Positions 21,509-30,279 of a stretch of DNA of 41,056 bases are shown one piece after another. The translations under genes and the position numbers were made by a program. The first letter of the stretch is position 1. Each line of letters opens with the position of its first letter. The DNA is from CAG-1000 sp964545285. Lineage in GTDB: Bacteria; Bacillota_I; Bacilli_A; RF39; UBA660. The notes beneath the pieces are model-generated. The model saw nothing but the letters and a program-made list of their open reading frames with translations. It had not been told where the DNA came from and did no database searches. The stretch covers positions 1-41,056 of the forward strand of contig CAZJEW010000008.1 in the NCBI GenBank assembly GCA_964545285.1. Direction: 5' to 3'.

Positions 21509-24423
21509 TCTACACCTCCAAAGTATTTTTCCACATCACTATTAGAAAGGTTAAAATACGATTTAGCTTGACTAATCATATAACTATTTCTTTTTTTGGC
21601 ATAACTTTTTAAATATTCAATATTACTTTGCCAACTACTATACGATGTGACACCCCATCTTTCAAGATTTCTTCTTATTTCATCTTCACCTATTTCAGCA
21701 ATTACATCATCTATTTTTTTAATAACATTTTCTGAATTCCAAGTGTTTTTTAAATTATAAGACAACCTTTCAAGATATGTTTGTTTAAATTCACTGCTTT
21801 TCATAAGATTTCTAAGAAGAAAAGTACTATATCCATTAATAGTCATTCCAGAAGATTGAGTAGAAAATGAATAATAATTTTTAGTTACATTATAAAATGC
21901 AAAATCTAAATCATAAAATATAAATTTCCATTTACCATTTTCAATATTAGGATTAGAAAAAAATCTAGTATTAACAATATCATTATTTGCAGTCCATGTT
22001 TCAGCAATCCAAAAATCACATAAGTTTTCAATATCAATTTGTTCTTTAATCACATCATAATTTGCACTATTACTCATAGAATTCTTATCAATAAAATTAA
22101 GCATTGTTCTATATTTATCCGTTGATCCACTTTTAATTTGATTATCAATTCTTAATAAATCAGTATCCGTTTTACTAGATTCAACATTATAGTGGTTTGC
22201 AACAAAAGTTTCATCAACCTTTTCTCTAATAAAATAAAGACCCCAATATTGACCATTTAAATACATTGCTACCGGCCTATATGCTTGAACATCTACTGAA
22301 GTATATTCACTCACTAGTGCAGTACCAACTATATCTCTTATTAAAGTTTTTTTAGATGCAGTACCCATTTCATCCTGTGAACCTGTTCTTAAAACAAGAG
22401 AATCAAATATTGCAGAATCCACATCATCAAATACTTGATAATGTAATTTAGCTGAACCATACTCTTTTTTAAATTTTAATTCAAAACTTTTTTTAGCATG
22501 TCCTCTAGTAGCACCCCCGAAAAGTTTCAACCCGGCAGTAATGTAAAAACCGCTTCCATCAAGTTCTATAAGTTCAGCACTACATGGTTTTATATATTTT
22601 TCAGTCCAAGCATTCTTATAAAGAGCTTTTAAATTATTAGGATCAATAACAACTGAAATCACAGGTAAAGAATGATTCTCATTAATAATATAACTGTATG
22701 TAGTAGTAGTACTATTAAGTTTTCCCTCATCAGAACTCATTACTTTTAAAACAGTAGTCTCCCTAAGTACAAGAGGACTACTGTATTTAATTGAAGAAGT
22801 TGTTGAATTAGAACCATCTGTTGTATAGAATATGTTTCCAGAACCAGCGAGTTCTACAGTAACATTTTCAACATTATTATACGCGCCCGATTTAATAGAA
22901 GGAACAGGGTTATAAGATATAGCTTGAGTTCCATTTCCATTTGGTGCTCCTGGCGTCGGTGAACTAAAATAATAATAACCGAAACTACCACTTCTACCCA
23001 TTGAATAACCATTAGGTATATTACTAACATACATAGAATCAATAACAGATTTAGATTTAGTAACATACAAACTTTGTGTATCAGAAATATTAAAATTGGA
23101 ATGTTTATAACTATTATTTGATAAATTTTCATCTCCAGATGCTATTACAATATAGTATTCGCCCTTTTTAAGTTCCACGTCAGGAAGTTTATACATACAC
23201 ATGGTATCAGTATTTGTAGTCAAACAATAATCACTCAATTTAATAGTATCGCCACTATTATTATATAATTCTAACCAATCATAATAATTACCTGCATTTT
23301 GTGGTAAATATGAATAATTATTACTCATTGCTTCATTGACAATCAAATCATTTGGAACTTTAGTATACTCTTTTTGAAAACTTTTAATTCCATCAAGAGT
23401 ATTTTTATATCCAGGACTAATTATATTACTTTCTAACATAGAACCATCTTGTTTAATTAATGCAGTTCCATTACTTAAATTCTCATATTTAACAGTATCA
23501 ATTATTTTACCTTTGTCATTTGATAAAATAACAATTCCATCCCTACTAGTTAATTTAAATGAAGAATGTAATTCTTCACCATCGATAATATTTCTATTAG
23601 ATGTAAATACTACCGCTACCTCTCCAGCAGATAATGAGATAGAAGGAAATGACCACTTATAAACAACATTACTCGAATTTGAAATGCTATAATTTTGTAA
23701 ATTAACCGTTTTATCACTTTTGTTTCTAACTTCTACATAACCGCTATATTCACCATATTTATTTTTAAAATTTCCTTTATTACTAGGAAGAATTTCGTTA
23801 ATCTCAATAAGTCCATCTTCAGTTGAAGTTAAAGATTTAATAAATTCCTCATGTCCGCTTATAGTATTAGCATATCCAGGAGTTGGAGATGACTGAATTA
23901 CCCATTCAGCATTCTCATTTCTAGCCATAACGGTATTACTGTCAAGAGACACAGTATTAATAGCATCGACAACTTTGCCATTAGGTTTAAATAATGCTAA
24001 TGTCTCACCACCACTAGATTTCAATTTAAATCCAGCATGATAATTATCTTCAGCTGTACCACTTAAATAAATAATTAAATAGCCACCACTTTCAATCTCA
24101 ATATTAGGAAATGTATATTTAATTTCAGTTTGAACATCGCTAAGACCATAATTTTTCAAATTAACTGAATGGTTATTTCCATTGTATATTTCAATATAAT
24201 CATAAACTTTTCCATTACTATCAGTAACAGTTCCTTTATTAGATGACATTACCTCGTTAATAACTAATTTCTTAATGTTAGCTTCATTCTCACCAAGGTC
24301 TTCTTCTTTGAGAGTCACTTTCTTATTACTATATAAAGACAATAATAATATAATAATTAATGCTACTATACAAATTATAAAAAACAAAATGTTACTTCTA
24401 AATTTTTTCTTATTGAACTCCAT
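21505..24423 (-). CDS. CotH-type kinase with three lamin-tail domains, membrane anchored
   Basis: The 972-residue protein starts with a membrane anchor (residues 12-30) and is predicted to face outward. Three lamin-tail-like beta domains follow (about 50-165, 205-330 and 360-490), each opening with I/V-N-E-V/I/A-M/L and containing Y/V-E-I/V/L-x-N and V-x-L-x-N/D-Y. Next is a chitobiase C-terminal-like domain (about 505-585) with FYTTDGS. Residues about 590-940 are the CotH kinase-like domain: GGATRGHAKKSFELKFK, VLRTGSQDE, GLYFIREKVDE, the ETWTANNDIVNTRFF block and IFYDLDFAF with the metal-binding aspartates. CotH of Bacillus phosphorylates spore coat proteins; the target here is unknown. It is the first gene of the cluster and overlaps the VTC gene. 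Confidence 0.9.
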   Translation of the reverse strand: MEFNKKKFRSNILFFIICIVALIIILLLSLYSNKKVTLKEEDLGENEANIKKLVINEVMSSNKGTVTDSNGKVYDYIEIYNGNNHSVNLKNYGLSDVQTEIKYTFPNIEIESGGYLIIYLSGTAEDNYHAGFKLKSSGGETLALFKPNGKVVDAINTVSLDSNTVMARNENAEWVIQSSPTPGYANTISGHEEFIKSLTSTEDGLIEINEILPSNKGNFKNKYGEYSGYVEVRNKSDKTVNLQNYSISNSSNVVYKWSFPSISLSAGEVAVVFTSNRNIIDGEELHSSFKLTSRDGIVILSNDKGKIIDTVKYENLSNGTALIKQDGSMLESNIISPGYKNTLDGIKSFQKEYTKVPNDLIVNEAMSNNYSYLPQNAGNYYDWLELYNNSGDTIKLSDYCLTTNTDTMCMYKLPDVELKKGEYYIVIASGDENLSNNSYKHSNFNISDTQSLYVTKSKSVIDSMYVSNIPNGYSMGRSGSFGYYYFSSPTPGAPNGNGTQAISYNPVPSIKSGAYNNVENVTVELAGSGNIFYTTDGSNSTTSSIKYSSPLVLRETTVLKVMSSDEGKLNSTTTTYSYIINENHSLPVISVVIDPNNLKALYKNAWTEKYIKPCSAELIELDGSGFYITAGLKLFGGATRGHAKKSFELKFKKEYGSAKLHYQVFDDVDSAIFDSLVLRTGSQDEMGTASKKTLIRDIVGTALVSEYTSVDVQAYRPVAMYLNGQYWGLYFIREKVDETFVANHYNVESSKTDTDLLRIDNQIKSGSTDKYRTMLNFIDKNSMSNSANYDVIKEQIDIENLCDFWIAETWTANNDIVNTRFFSNPNIENGKWKFIFYDLDFAFYNVTKNYYSFSTQSSGMTINGYSTFLLRNLMKSSEFKQTYLERLSYNLKNTWNSENVIKKIDDVIAEIGEDEIRRNLERWGVTSYSSWQSNIEYLKSYAKKRNSYMISQAKSYFNLSNSDVEKYFGGVE

Positions 24424-24443
24424 ATACTTTACTCCTATTACAT

Positions 24444-24449
24444 ATTATA
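24444..24449 (-). promoter_or_regulatory. Candidate -10 box for the cotH cluster
   Basis: A perfect TATAAT on the minus strand lies 20 bases upstream of the cotH ATG, with an AGGAG ribosome binding site in between. No good -35 box is found at 16-18 bases, so the promoter is weak or needs an activator. Confidence 0.45.
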
Positions 24450-24513
24450 CTATATTGATATTTTATTTTCTACTTAATAATTAAAAAAATATGTTTTTTT
24501 ACTATTTATTTAA

Positions 24514-24542
24514 TTGTAAAAAACATTTTAATTTAATATAAT
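24514..24542 (+). promoter_or_regulatory. Sigma-A type promoter of murE
   Basis: TTGTAA (24514-24519) and TATAAT (24537-24542) are exactly 17 bases apart. Transcription should start near 24549, giving a leader of only about 11 bases that begins at the AGGAG ribosome binding site. Confidence 0.7.
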
Positions 24543-24559
24543 ATTAGCAGGAGATTGAT

Positions 24560-25918
24560 ATGGAAATAAAACTTAAAAGCGATTCAAGAAAAGTTAAGCA
24601 AGGAGATACCTTCATTGCAATAAAGAATGTTGAAAGAGATGGACATGATTATATAGAAGATGCTATTAAAAATGGTGCATCTAAAATAATATGTGAGCAT
24701 GGAAAATATTCTGTAGAAACTGAAATAGTTAACGATACAAGAGAATATTTGAATAATTATTTATACGAGAACTATTACCCATTATTTAAAGATATGAAAG
24801 TAATTGGAGTGACTGGTACTAATGGCAAAACAACCACATGTTATTTAACTTATCAGTTATTAAATTTATTAGGCCATAAGACAGCATATATAGGTACAAT
24901 TGGTTTTTATTTAGGAGACGATAAAAGAGAACTTAACAATACAACTCCCGATGTAGATTTACTATATTCTATGTTTTTGGAAGCAAAAGAAAAAAAATGT
25001 GAATATTTAGTTATGGAAGTTAGTAGCCATGCCCTTGATAAAAATAGAGTATATGGATTAGAGTTTGATGAAGTAGCATTTACTAATTTAACTCAAGATC
25101 ACTTAGACTACCATAAAACATTGGAGAACTATGCTAATGCAAAAAGAATCTTATTTACTAAAACTAGAAATAATAAAATTGCTGTTATTAATAGCGATGA
25201 TCCACATTATAAAACATTTGTATTAGAAAACAATAATAATATTACATTCGGAACTAATGGGGATTTAAGTTTTAATAATGTTAATTTAACAAATCAAGGA
25301 AGTACATTTGATTTTAAATATAAAAGCAATAGTTATTCTATCAAGACAGACCTAGTTGGAAAATTTAATATATATAATTATTTAACCACATTATTATTAG
25401 TAACTAATGCAGGAATAAGTATTGATAAAGTAATAGAATATAGTGAAAAATTATCTCATCCTCCAGGAAGAATGGAAATGATTAAATATAAAACCAATAG
25501 TATATTTATAGATTATGCTCATACTCCAGATGCTGAAAGTAATGTTATAAATAGTACTCTTGAATATAAAAAAGGAAAAGTAATTACAATTATAGGATGT
25601 GGAGGAGACAGAGACAAAACTAAAAGACCTATAATGGGCAATATTGCAACTATGCTTAGTGATTATGCAATCATTACTGATGATAATCCTAGAACCGAAA
25701 ACGAAAAAGATATTGTTAATGATATTTTAAAAGGAATAACAAGCAATAATTATGAAGTTATATATGATAGAAAAGAAGCTATCAGAAAAGGTATTTCGTT
25801 GCTTAAAGAGAATGATATATTATTAATACTTGGAAAAGGTCATGAAGATTATCAGATAATCGGACACAATAAAATTCATTTAAGTGATAAAGAAGAAGTA
25901 GAAAAAAGCATAAAATAA
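24560..25918 (+). CDS. murE: UDP-N-acetylmuramoyl-tripeptide synthetase MurE, probably meso-DAP adding
   Basis: MurE adds the third amino acid of the peptidoglycan stem peptide in the cytosol. The protein (452 residues) shows the ATP motif GVTGTNGKTTTCYL near residue 90, NTTPD, MEVSSHAL, HLDYHKTLENYANAKRILF with the carboxylated-lysine region, YAHTPDA and GCGGDRDKTKRPIM. The DNPR motif in the C-terminal domain (TDDNPRTENEKDI) is characteristic of enzymes that add meso-diaminopimelate rather than lysine. The N-terminal domain is about 30 residues shorter than in B. subtilis or E. coli. It is a single gene on the plus strand with its own promoter and terminator, outside the usual division cluster. 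Confidence 0.95.
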   Translation: MEIKLKSDSRKVKQGDTFIAIKNVERDGHDYIEDAIKNGASKIICEHGKYSVETEIVNDTREYLNNYLYENYYPLFKDMKVIGVTGTNGKTTTCYLTYQLLNLLGHKTAYIGTIGFYLGDDKRELNNTTPDVDLLYSMFLEAKEKKCEYLVMEVSSHALDKNRVYGLEFDEVAFTNLTQDHLDYHKTLENYANAKRILFTKTRNNKIAVINSDDPHYKTFVLENNNNITFGTNGDLSFNNVNLTNQGSTFDFKYKSNSYSIKTDLVGKFNIYNYLTTLLLVTNAGISIDKVIEYSEKLSHPPGRMEMIKYKTNSIFIDYAHTPDAESNVINSTLEYKKGKVITIIGCGGDRDKTKRPIMGNIATMLSDYAIITDDNPRTENEKDIVNDILKGITSNNYEVIYDRKEAIRKGISLLKENDILLILGKGHEDYQIIGHNKIHLSDKEEVEKSIK

Positions 25919-25945
25919 AGAGTCATAATTGATGACCCTTTTTTT
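25919..25945. terminator. Bidirectional terminator between murE and gapA
   Basis: AGAGTCAT-AATTG-ATGACCCT forms an 8-bp stem with one mismatch directly after the murE stop, followed by seven T on the plus strand. In the opposite direction the same hairpin is followed by a T-rich stretch and serves the converging GAPDH gene, whose stop is seven bases away. Confidence 0.85.
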
Positions 25946-25951
25946 ATAGTA

Positions 25952-26947
25952 TTATTTAAACATTTTAATTGTTCTAATCATTTGAGCAGTATAACCAACT
26001 TCATTATCATACCACGCAACAACTTTTATTAACTGTTTTCCATCGGATTCAATAACGTTTGTTAATAGTCCATCTACTAAAGCACCACATTGTTCACCTA
26101 TAATATCAGAACTAACTATTGGTTCTTCTGTATATTTTAAAGTTTTACTTTGATTAGATTTAAATAGATTATTAATTGATTCTTTTGTTGTATTTTTTTC
26201 AACTTCTACAGTAATATCAACAACAGATCCATCCCCTACGGGTACTCTTAAGGCTATACCGTCGAGTTTTCCATTAAGTTCAGGAATTACTTTACCTATT
26301 TGAGAAGCAGCTCCAGTGCTTGTTGGAATAATGTTTAAAGAAGCAGCTCTACCTCTTCTACTATATATTCCTTTTTTATGAGGAATATCTAATGTTTCTT
26401 GATCATTAGTCATAGCATGAACAGTTGTCATAAATCCTTTTGTTACTTTTAGTTTGTTATTAATTAAATCTAATACAGGCGCTAAACAATTAGTAGTACA
26501 ACTAGCACAACTAATAACTTCATCATCATCAGTAACCAACATATGATTAACCCCATACACTATAGTTTTAACTTCGTCTTTAGCAGGAGCACTAATAACA
26601 ACATGTTTAGCTCCTGCATCTAAATGTGCTTTACATTTTTCTTTAGAAGTAAATACTCCAGTACACTCTAATACAACATCAATATTTAATTCTTTCCATG
26701 GTAATTTAGACGGATCAGGTTCAGCAAAAACCTTAATTCTATTATCATTAACAACAAGTTCATCACTATCAAATGAAACTTTAGATTTAATTGTTCTATG
26801 AACAGAATCATACTTATATAAATATGCAAGTTGTTCAGGATCTGTTAAATCATTAATTGCAACAACAGTTACATCTAAATCTCCTTCTAATAATCTTAAT
26901 GCAGTTCTACCAATCCTTCCAAAACCATTAATCGCTATTCTTATCAT
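25952..26947 (-). CDS. gap: Glyceraldehyde-3-phosphate dehydrogenase, NAD type
   Basis: The enzyme oxidises glyceraldehyde 3-phosphate in glycolysis. The Rossmann motif INGFGRIGR opens the protein, and the aspartate of AINDLTD that binds the adenosine ribose favours NAD over NADP. The active-site cysteine lies in SCASCTTNCLAPV near residue 150; the catalytic histidine is in MTTVHAMTNDQ. WYDNEVGYTAQMIR near the C-terminus is standard. At 331 residues it is normal. It follows the nucleoside kinase gene by nine bases and ends at a strong terminator, so it is separated from pgk and tpiA. Confidence 0.97.
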   Translation of the reverse strand: MIRIAINGFGRIGRTALRLLEGDLDVTVVAINDLTDPEQLAYLYKYDSVHRTIKSKVSFDSDELVVNDNRIKVFAEPDPSKLPWKELNIDVVLECTGVFTSKEKCKAHLDAGAKHVVISAPAKDEVKTIVYGVNHMLVTDDDEVISCASCTTNCLAPVLDLINNKLKVTKGFMTTVHAMTNDQETLDIPHKKGIYSRRGRAASLNIIPTSTGAASQIGKVIPELNGKLDGIALRVPVGDGSVVDITVEVEKNTTKESINNLFKSNQSKTLKYTEEPIVSSDIIGEQCGALVDGLLTNVIESDGKQLIKVVAWYDNEVGYTAQMIRTIKMFK

Positions 26948-26956
26948 TCTTTCCTC

Positions 26957-28600
26957 CTATTCAAAATAACTATTTCCAATAAATTCTCTAAGAACACTTG
27001 TTGAAGGAATATCATCACTAGGTATATTTATAAATCCCTTCAAAAAATTTAATATTCTAACAGCTTCTTCATAATTTTCTGAAGCAATGCTAATTGAATA
27101 TAATAAAGGTTCTGCATATGTTCTAAGAACTCCTATTTCATATGACAATGAAGTATTTAATATTAAGTCAGTTTGTCTTTGATAAGGATATATATTTATT
27201 TCTTCGCTCTTTCTCATATTCAACCATTTAGATATAGTTGCATCAGCAGAATAACCTCTAGTTCTATAATCTCTTACTAATCTTCTTAAAAATCTTAAAT
27301 CAGTTGTAGAAATATGATTATGTCTATCTAAACTAATAGGTGTAAAAGGACTTAAATAAATAGTAAGTTTGTTTTGTTTAGGAATCACACCATTTAACTT
27401 TTCATTTACTGCATGTAATCCTTCAACAATAAGAACTTGATTCCTGTTCAAAGTAACTGGCTTATTTTTGTATTCTTTTATACCTAATATGAAATTAAAA
27501 GTTGGCATTGAAACATGTTCTCCATTTAATAGTTTATTAATATGTTTACTAAACAATTTATAATCAATAGCATCAACAACTTCGAAATCATATTCTCCAT
27601 TTTCATCTCTAGGAGACTCTTCTCTTTCACAATAATAGTCATCAGTAGATATAATAAATGAATCTACTCCTTTACTCTTTAAGTACAATGATAGTTTTTT
27701 AGAAGAAGTCGTTTTGCCAGATGAAGAAGGTCCAGAAATAAATACAGCTTTTATCTTTTCGTTTTTAACAATTCTATCCGCAATTGAATTAATTTCACTA
27801 TCATACATTATTTCATTGGTTTGAATATAATCTTTAATCTTGTTTTCAGTAACAATTTTATTAACATCTCCTGCATAGCTAATATTTAATTTTGATAATT
27901 TATTTTCATACTCTTTAAATGAATCTAACACTTTAGGAGATGGAACATATTTTGGTACGTTATTATCGATTGGATAACTTAATACAATACCATTCGGTTC
28001 TACAAATGTTAAATCAAATCTATTAAGAATTCCTGTAGAAGCAGGCATTAAATAATAGAAATAATTATATATATCCTTCAATTCATAAAGAGATACATAA
28101 TCGCTAGTCATATATGTATAATTTAATATTTTTTCAGGTTCATTAACACTATTTAAATACGTTAAAACATCTTCTCTTGAACAACTTATTTTTTTAATAG
28201 GAATATCATCTTTAGATAATTGTTTCATTTTATCTTTAATCTTTTTAACATCATCTTTAGTAATATGTTTCTTGGTACTAAACTCTGTATAAATTGCTTT
28301 ATCAAGAGAATGTTTTATACTAACTATTGTATAATCATTATATAATTCATAAACAGCTAAAAGATACATGAATTGTAATCCTTTCATATATATTTTTCTT
28401 CCAGTTCTGCTATCTATATCAATAAATTTCAAGTGAGCATCATCCATAATTTCATAATTAGTAGGAACTGCTCTTCCATTAACTATAAAACCTATAATTG
28501 AACTATCATTAAGTTTAATCAAAACTTCACCTACTGTTATCCCTCTTTCAGCATTAATGATATGCCCATTTTCTAAAACTAATTTTATGTCCTTATTCAT
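26957..28600 (-). CDS. Nucleoside (uridine-type) kinase with N-terminal TGS and threonyl-tRNA-synthetase-like domains
   Basis: The 547-residue protein has three parts. Residues 1-60 resemble a TGS domain (LENGHIINAERGITVGEVL). The middle part resembles the threonyl-tRNA synthetase editing-region fold but lacks a recognisable synthetase catalytic domain. From about residue 285 comes a phosphoribulokinase/uridine kinase domain with P-loop FISGPSSSGKTTSSKKL, STDDYYCEREESPRDENGEYDFE and IVEGLHAVN. This architecture is well known in Bacillota and often annotated as uridine kinase; the actual substrate is uncertain. It precedes the GAPDH gene and is probably co-transcribed with it. Confidence 0.9.
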   Translation of the reverse strand: MNKDIKLVLENGHIINAERGITVGEVLIKLNDSSIIGFIVNGRAVPTNYEIMDDAHLKFIDIDSRTGRKIYMKGLQFMYLLAVYELYNDYTIVSIKHSLDKAIYTEFSTKKHITKDDVKKIKDKMKQLSKDDIPIKKISCSREDVLTYLNSVNEPEKILNYTYMTSDYVSLYELKDIYNYFYYLMPASTGILNRFDLTFVEPNGIVLSYPIDNNVPKYVPSPKVLDSFKEYENKLSKLNISYAGDVNKIVTENKIKDYIQTNEIMYDSEINSIADRIVKNEKIKAVFISGPSSSGKTTSSKKLSLYLKSKGVDSFIISTDDYYCEREESPRDENGEYDFEVVDAIDYKLFSKHINKLLNGEHVSMPTFNFILGIKEYKNKPVTLNRNQVLIVEGLHAVNEKLNGVIPKQNKLTIYLSPFTPISLDRHNHISTTDLRFLRRLVRDYRTRGYSADATISKWLNMRKSEEINIYPYQRQTDLILNTSLSYEIGVLRTYAEPLLYSISIASENYEEAVRILNFLKGFINIPSDDIPSTSVLREFIGNSYFE

Positions 28601-28615
28601 ACTTTTTTCTCCACT

Positions 28616-28621
28616 ATTATA
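28616..28621 (-). promoter_or_regulatory. Candidate -10 box of the nucleoside kinase-gap operon
   Basis: TATAAT on the minus strand is 15 bases upstream of the ATG at 28600, with a GGAG ribosome binding site between. No convincing -35 box is seen. Confidence 0.4.
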
Positions 28622-28692
28622 ATAATATCAAAAAATAAAGAATTTGTGAATAATTAAAGAATAAATAATTAAAATATTATTAGGAGACTATT

Positions 28693-29259
28693 ATGAATAT
28701 ACCTTATATTTTAGAAAAAACAGATAACACCGAAAGGGTATTTGATCTTTACTCTAAATTGCTTTGCGATCGAATAATTTTTATTGAAGGGGAAATCAAT
28801 GATAGAGTATCTAATATAGTAATAGGTGAACTATTATACTTGGATTCTTTAAATAATAATGATATTAATTTATATATAAATTCACCAGGTGGAAGTATTA
28901 CTTCAGGGATGGCTATATATGATACGATGAATTATATTAAAAGTGATGTTAAAACTATTGGCATTGGAATGTGTGCATCAATGGGAGCTTTCTTGTTATC
29001 AAGTGGATGCAAAGGAAAAAGATATTCATTAAAGAATACAGAAATAATGATTCATCAACCATTAGGCGGAGCAGAAGGACAAGCTTCCGAAATTAGAATA
29101 ATGGCTGATAGAATAATAAAAATGAGAGAAAAAATAAATAAAATTCTCTCAAAAAACACTGGAAAAACATTATCAAAAATAATAAAAGATTCTGATAGGG
29201 ATTATTATATGGAACCTAACGAAGCTCTTGAATATGGTTTAATTGATAAAATTATTTAA
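28693..29259 (+). CDS. clpP: ATP-dependent Clp protease proteolytic subunit ClpP
   Basis: ClpP forms the tetradecameric peptidase chamber that works with ClpX or ClpC. The catalytic triad is Ser96 in GMCASMGAFLL, His121 in MIHQPLGG and Asp170 in DSDRDYYM; INSPGGSITSGMAIYDTM is the oxyanion-region signature. The length (188) is near normal without a long propeptide. It is a single plus-strand gene whose last four bases overlap the end of the converging whiA gene. An AGGAG ribosome binding site precedes the ATG; upstream, TTGTGA with an A/T-rich -10 region is only a weak promoter candidate. Confidence 0.97.
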   Translation: MNIPYILEKTDNTERVFDLYSKLLCDRIIFIEGEINDRVSNIVIGELLYLDSLNNNDINLYINSPGGSITSGMAIYDTMNYIKSDVKTIGIGMCASMGAFLLSSGCKGKRYSLKNTEIMIHQPLGGAEGQASEIRIMADRIIKMREKINKILSKNTGKTLSKIIKDSDRDYYMEPNEALEYGLIDKII

Positions 29260-30179
29260 ATATTGATGCGTTCAAGCATCTTTTTAATTTTTCTAAATCT
29301 ATGATTTATTCCACTTTTAGTAATAGGTTTTTCGACTTCCGAACTTATTATTTCAGCTAACTCCTCTAAAGAAACATCCGGATATTTTTCTCTATAGATA
29401 CATACTTCTTTTAATTTTTCATCAAGTAAATCAAAATCAGTAATATTTCTTAATTTAGAAATCATTTCAAGTTGGTCATTTGATGCTTTTACACTTTTAT
29501 CAACATTCGCTTGCTCACAGTTATTAAGTCTATTAACCATGTTTTTATTATCTCTATATATTCTTATGTCTTCATAATAAAATAATGATGATAAAGCATT
29601 TAATAGTTTAATAAAATCACTAATCTTTTCGCTTTCTTTAATGTATACCATAAATCTTTTATCTCTTTTTATGGCTTTACTATTAAAAGAAAGCTCATTT
29701 AATAAATCATTTATATAATTAGCTGTACTCTCATTATCGATGACGAACTCAGCATGATATCTACTTGTTTTAGGGTCATTTATACTTCCGCATATCATAA
29801 AGACTCCACGTAAGTAAGCTTGCTTATCCTTAAGCTCATCTACTAAATATTCTTTGGGTTCATATATTCTTTTTGCACTTTCTAATATTGATAAATCATT
29901 TAGAATAAAATTTGATTTTTCTGAAACAGTTAATTTAACTAGTTTGTTTTTTCTAATATTATTAACTTCAGAGTTGTCCATATCGATTTTAATATGGTAT
30001 ATGTCTTTAATTAATTTATATATTCTTCTAGCAACACTTATATTTTCAGAATATATGCTAAAAGAATCATTAGAAATAATTACACCAATATTTAATATAG
30101 CAGAAAGTTCAGCCATAGTTTCACTATCACTATATTCAATATTAGATATCTCATTTTTGATATTACTTGTGTATGACAT
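29256..30179 (-). CDS. whiA: WhiA-family DNA-binding protein
   Basis: WhiA combines a LAGLIDADG-like fold with a helix-turn-helix and acts in cell division and, in actinomycetes, sporulation. The product (307 residues from the chosen start) begins MSYTSNIKNEIS, has the family segment AYLRGVFMICGSINDPKTS and ends with the HTH region VSLEELAEII plus ITKSGINHRFRKIKK. The start was placed at the second ATG because a TAGGAG ribosome binding site lies six bases before it; an ATG six codons upstream has none. In other Bacillota whiA follows yvcJ and yvcK; here it stands alone, facing clpP. Confidence 0.95.
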   Translation of the reverse strand: MSYTSNIKNEISNIEYSDSETMAELSAILNIGVIISNDSFSIYSENISVARRIYKLIKDIYHIKIDMDNSEVNNIRKNKLVKLTVSEKSNFILNDLSILESAKRIYEPKEYLVDELKDKQAYLRGVFMICGSINDPKTSRYHAEFVIDNESTANYINDLLNELSFNSKAIKRDKRFMVYIKESEKISDFIKLLNALSSLFYYEDIRIYRDNKNMVNRLNNCEQANVDKSVKASNDQLEMISKLRNITDFDLLDEKLKEVCIYREKYPDVSLEELAEIISSEVEKPITKSGINHRFRKIKKMLERINI

Positions 30180-30197
30180 TATAACTCCTATAAACAT

Positions 30198-30203
30198 ATT
30201 ATA
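30198..30203 (-). promoter_or_regulatory. Candidate -10 box of whiA
   Basis: A perfect TATAAT on the minus strand lies just downstream of a terminator hairpin and 18 bases upstream of the whiA ATG. The -35 region would fall in the terminator stem and is not a good match. Confidence 0.4.
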
Positions 30204-30212
30204 ATTTATTTT

Positions 30213-30240
30213 AAAAAAAGATTCTACATAATAGTAGAAT
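30213..30240 (-). terminator. Terminator of the ftsE-ftsX-M23 operon
   Basis: ATTCTAC-TATTAT-GTAGAAT on the minus strand is a perfect 7-bp stem followed by CTTTTTTT. It is about 40 bases after the stop of the M23 gene. A shorter T run on the plus side makes weak bidirectional action possible. Confidence 0.8.
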
Positions 30241-30279
30241 TTTTAAGAATTATAAGTAAGAAGTTATCTCACTATTATT

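Noticed and set aside
21505..24423. CotH as evidence for complete sporulation
   Set aside because: The lamin-tail architecture and membrane anchor are typical of surface CotH proteins in non-sporulating bacteria too, and no other spore-coat genes are present.
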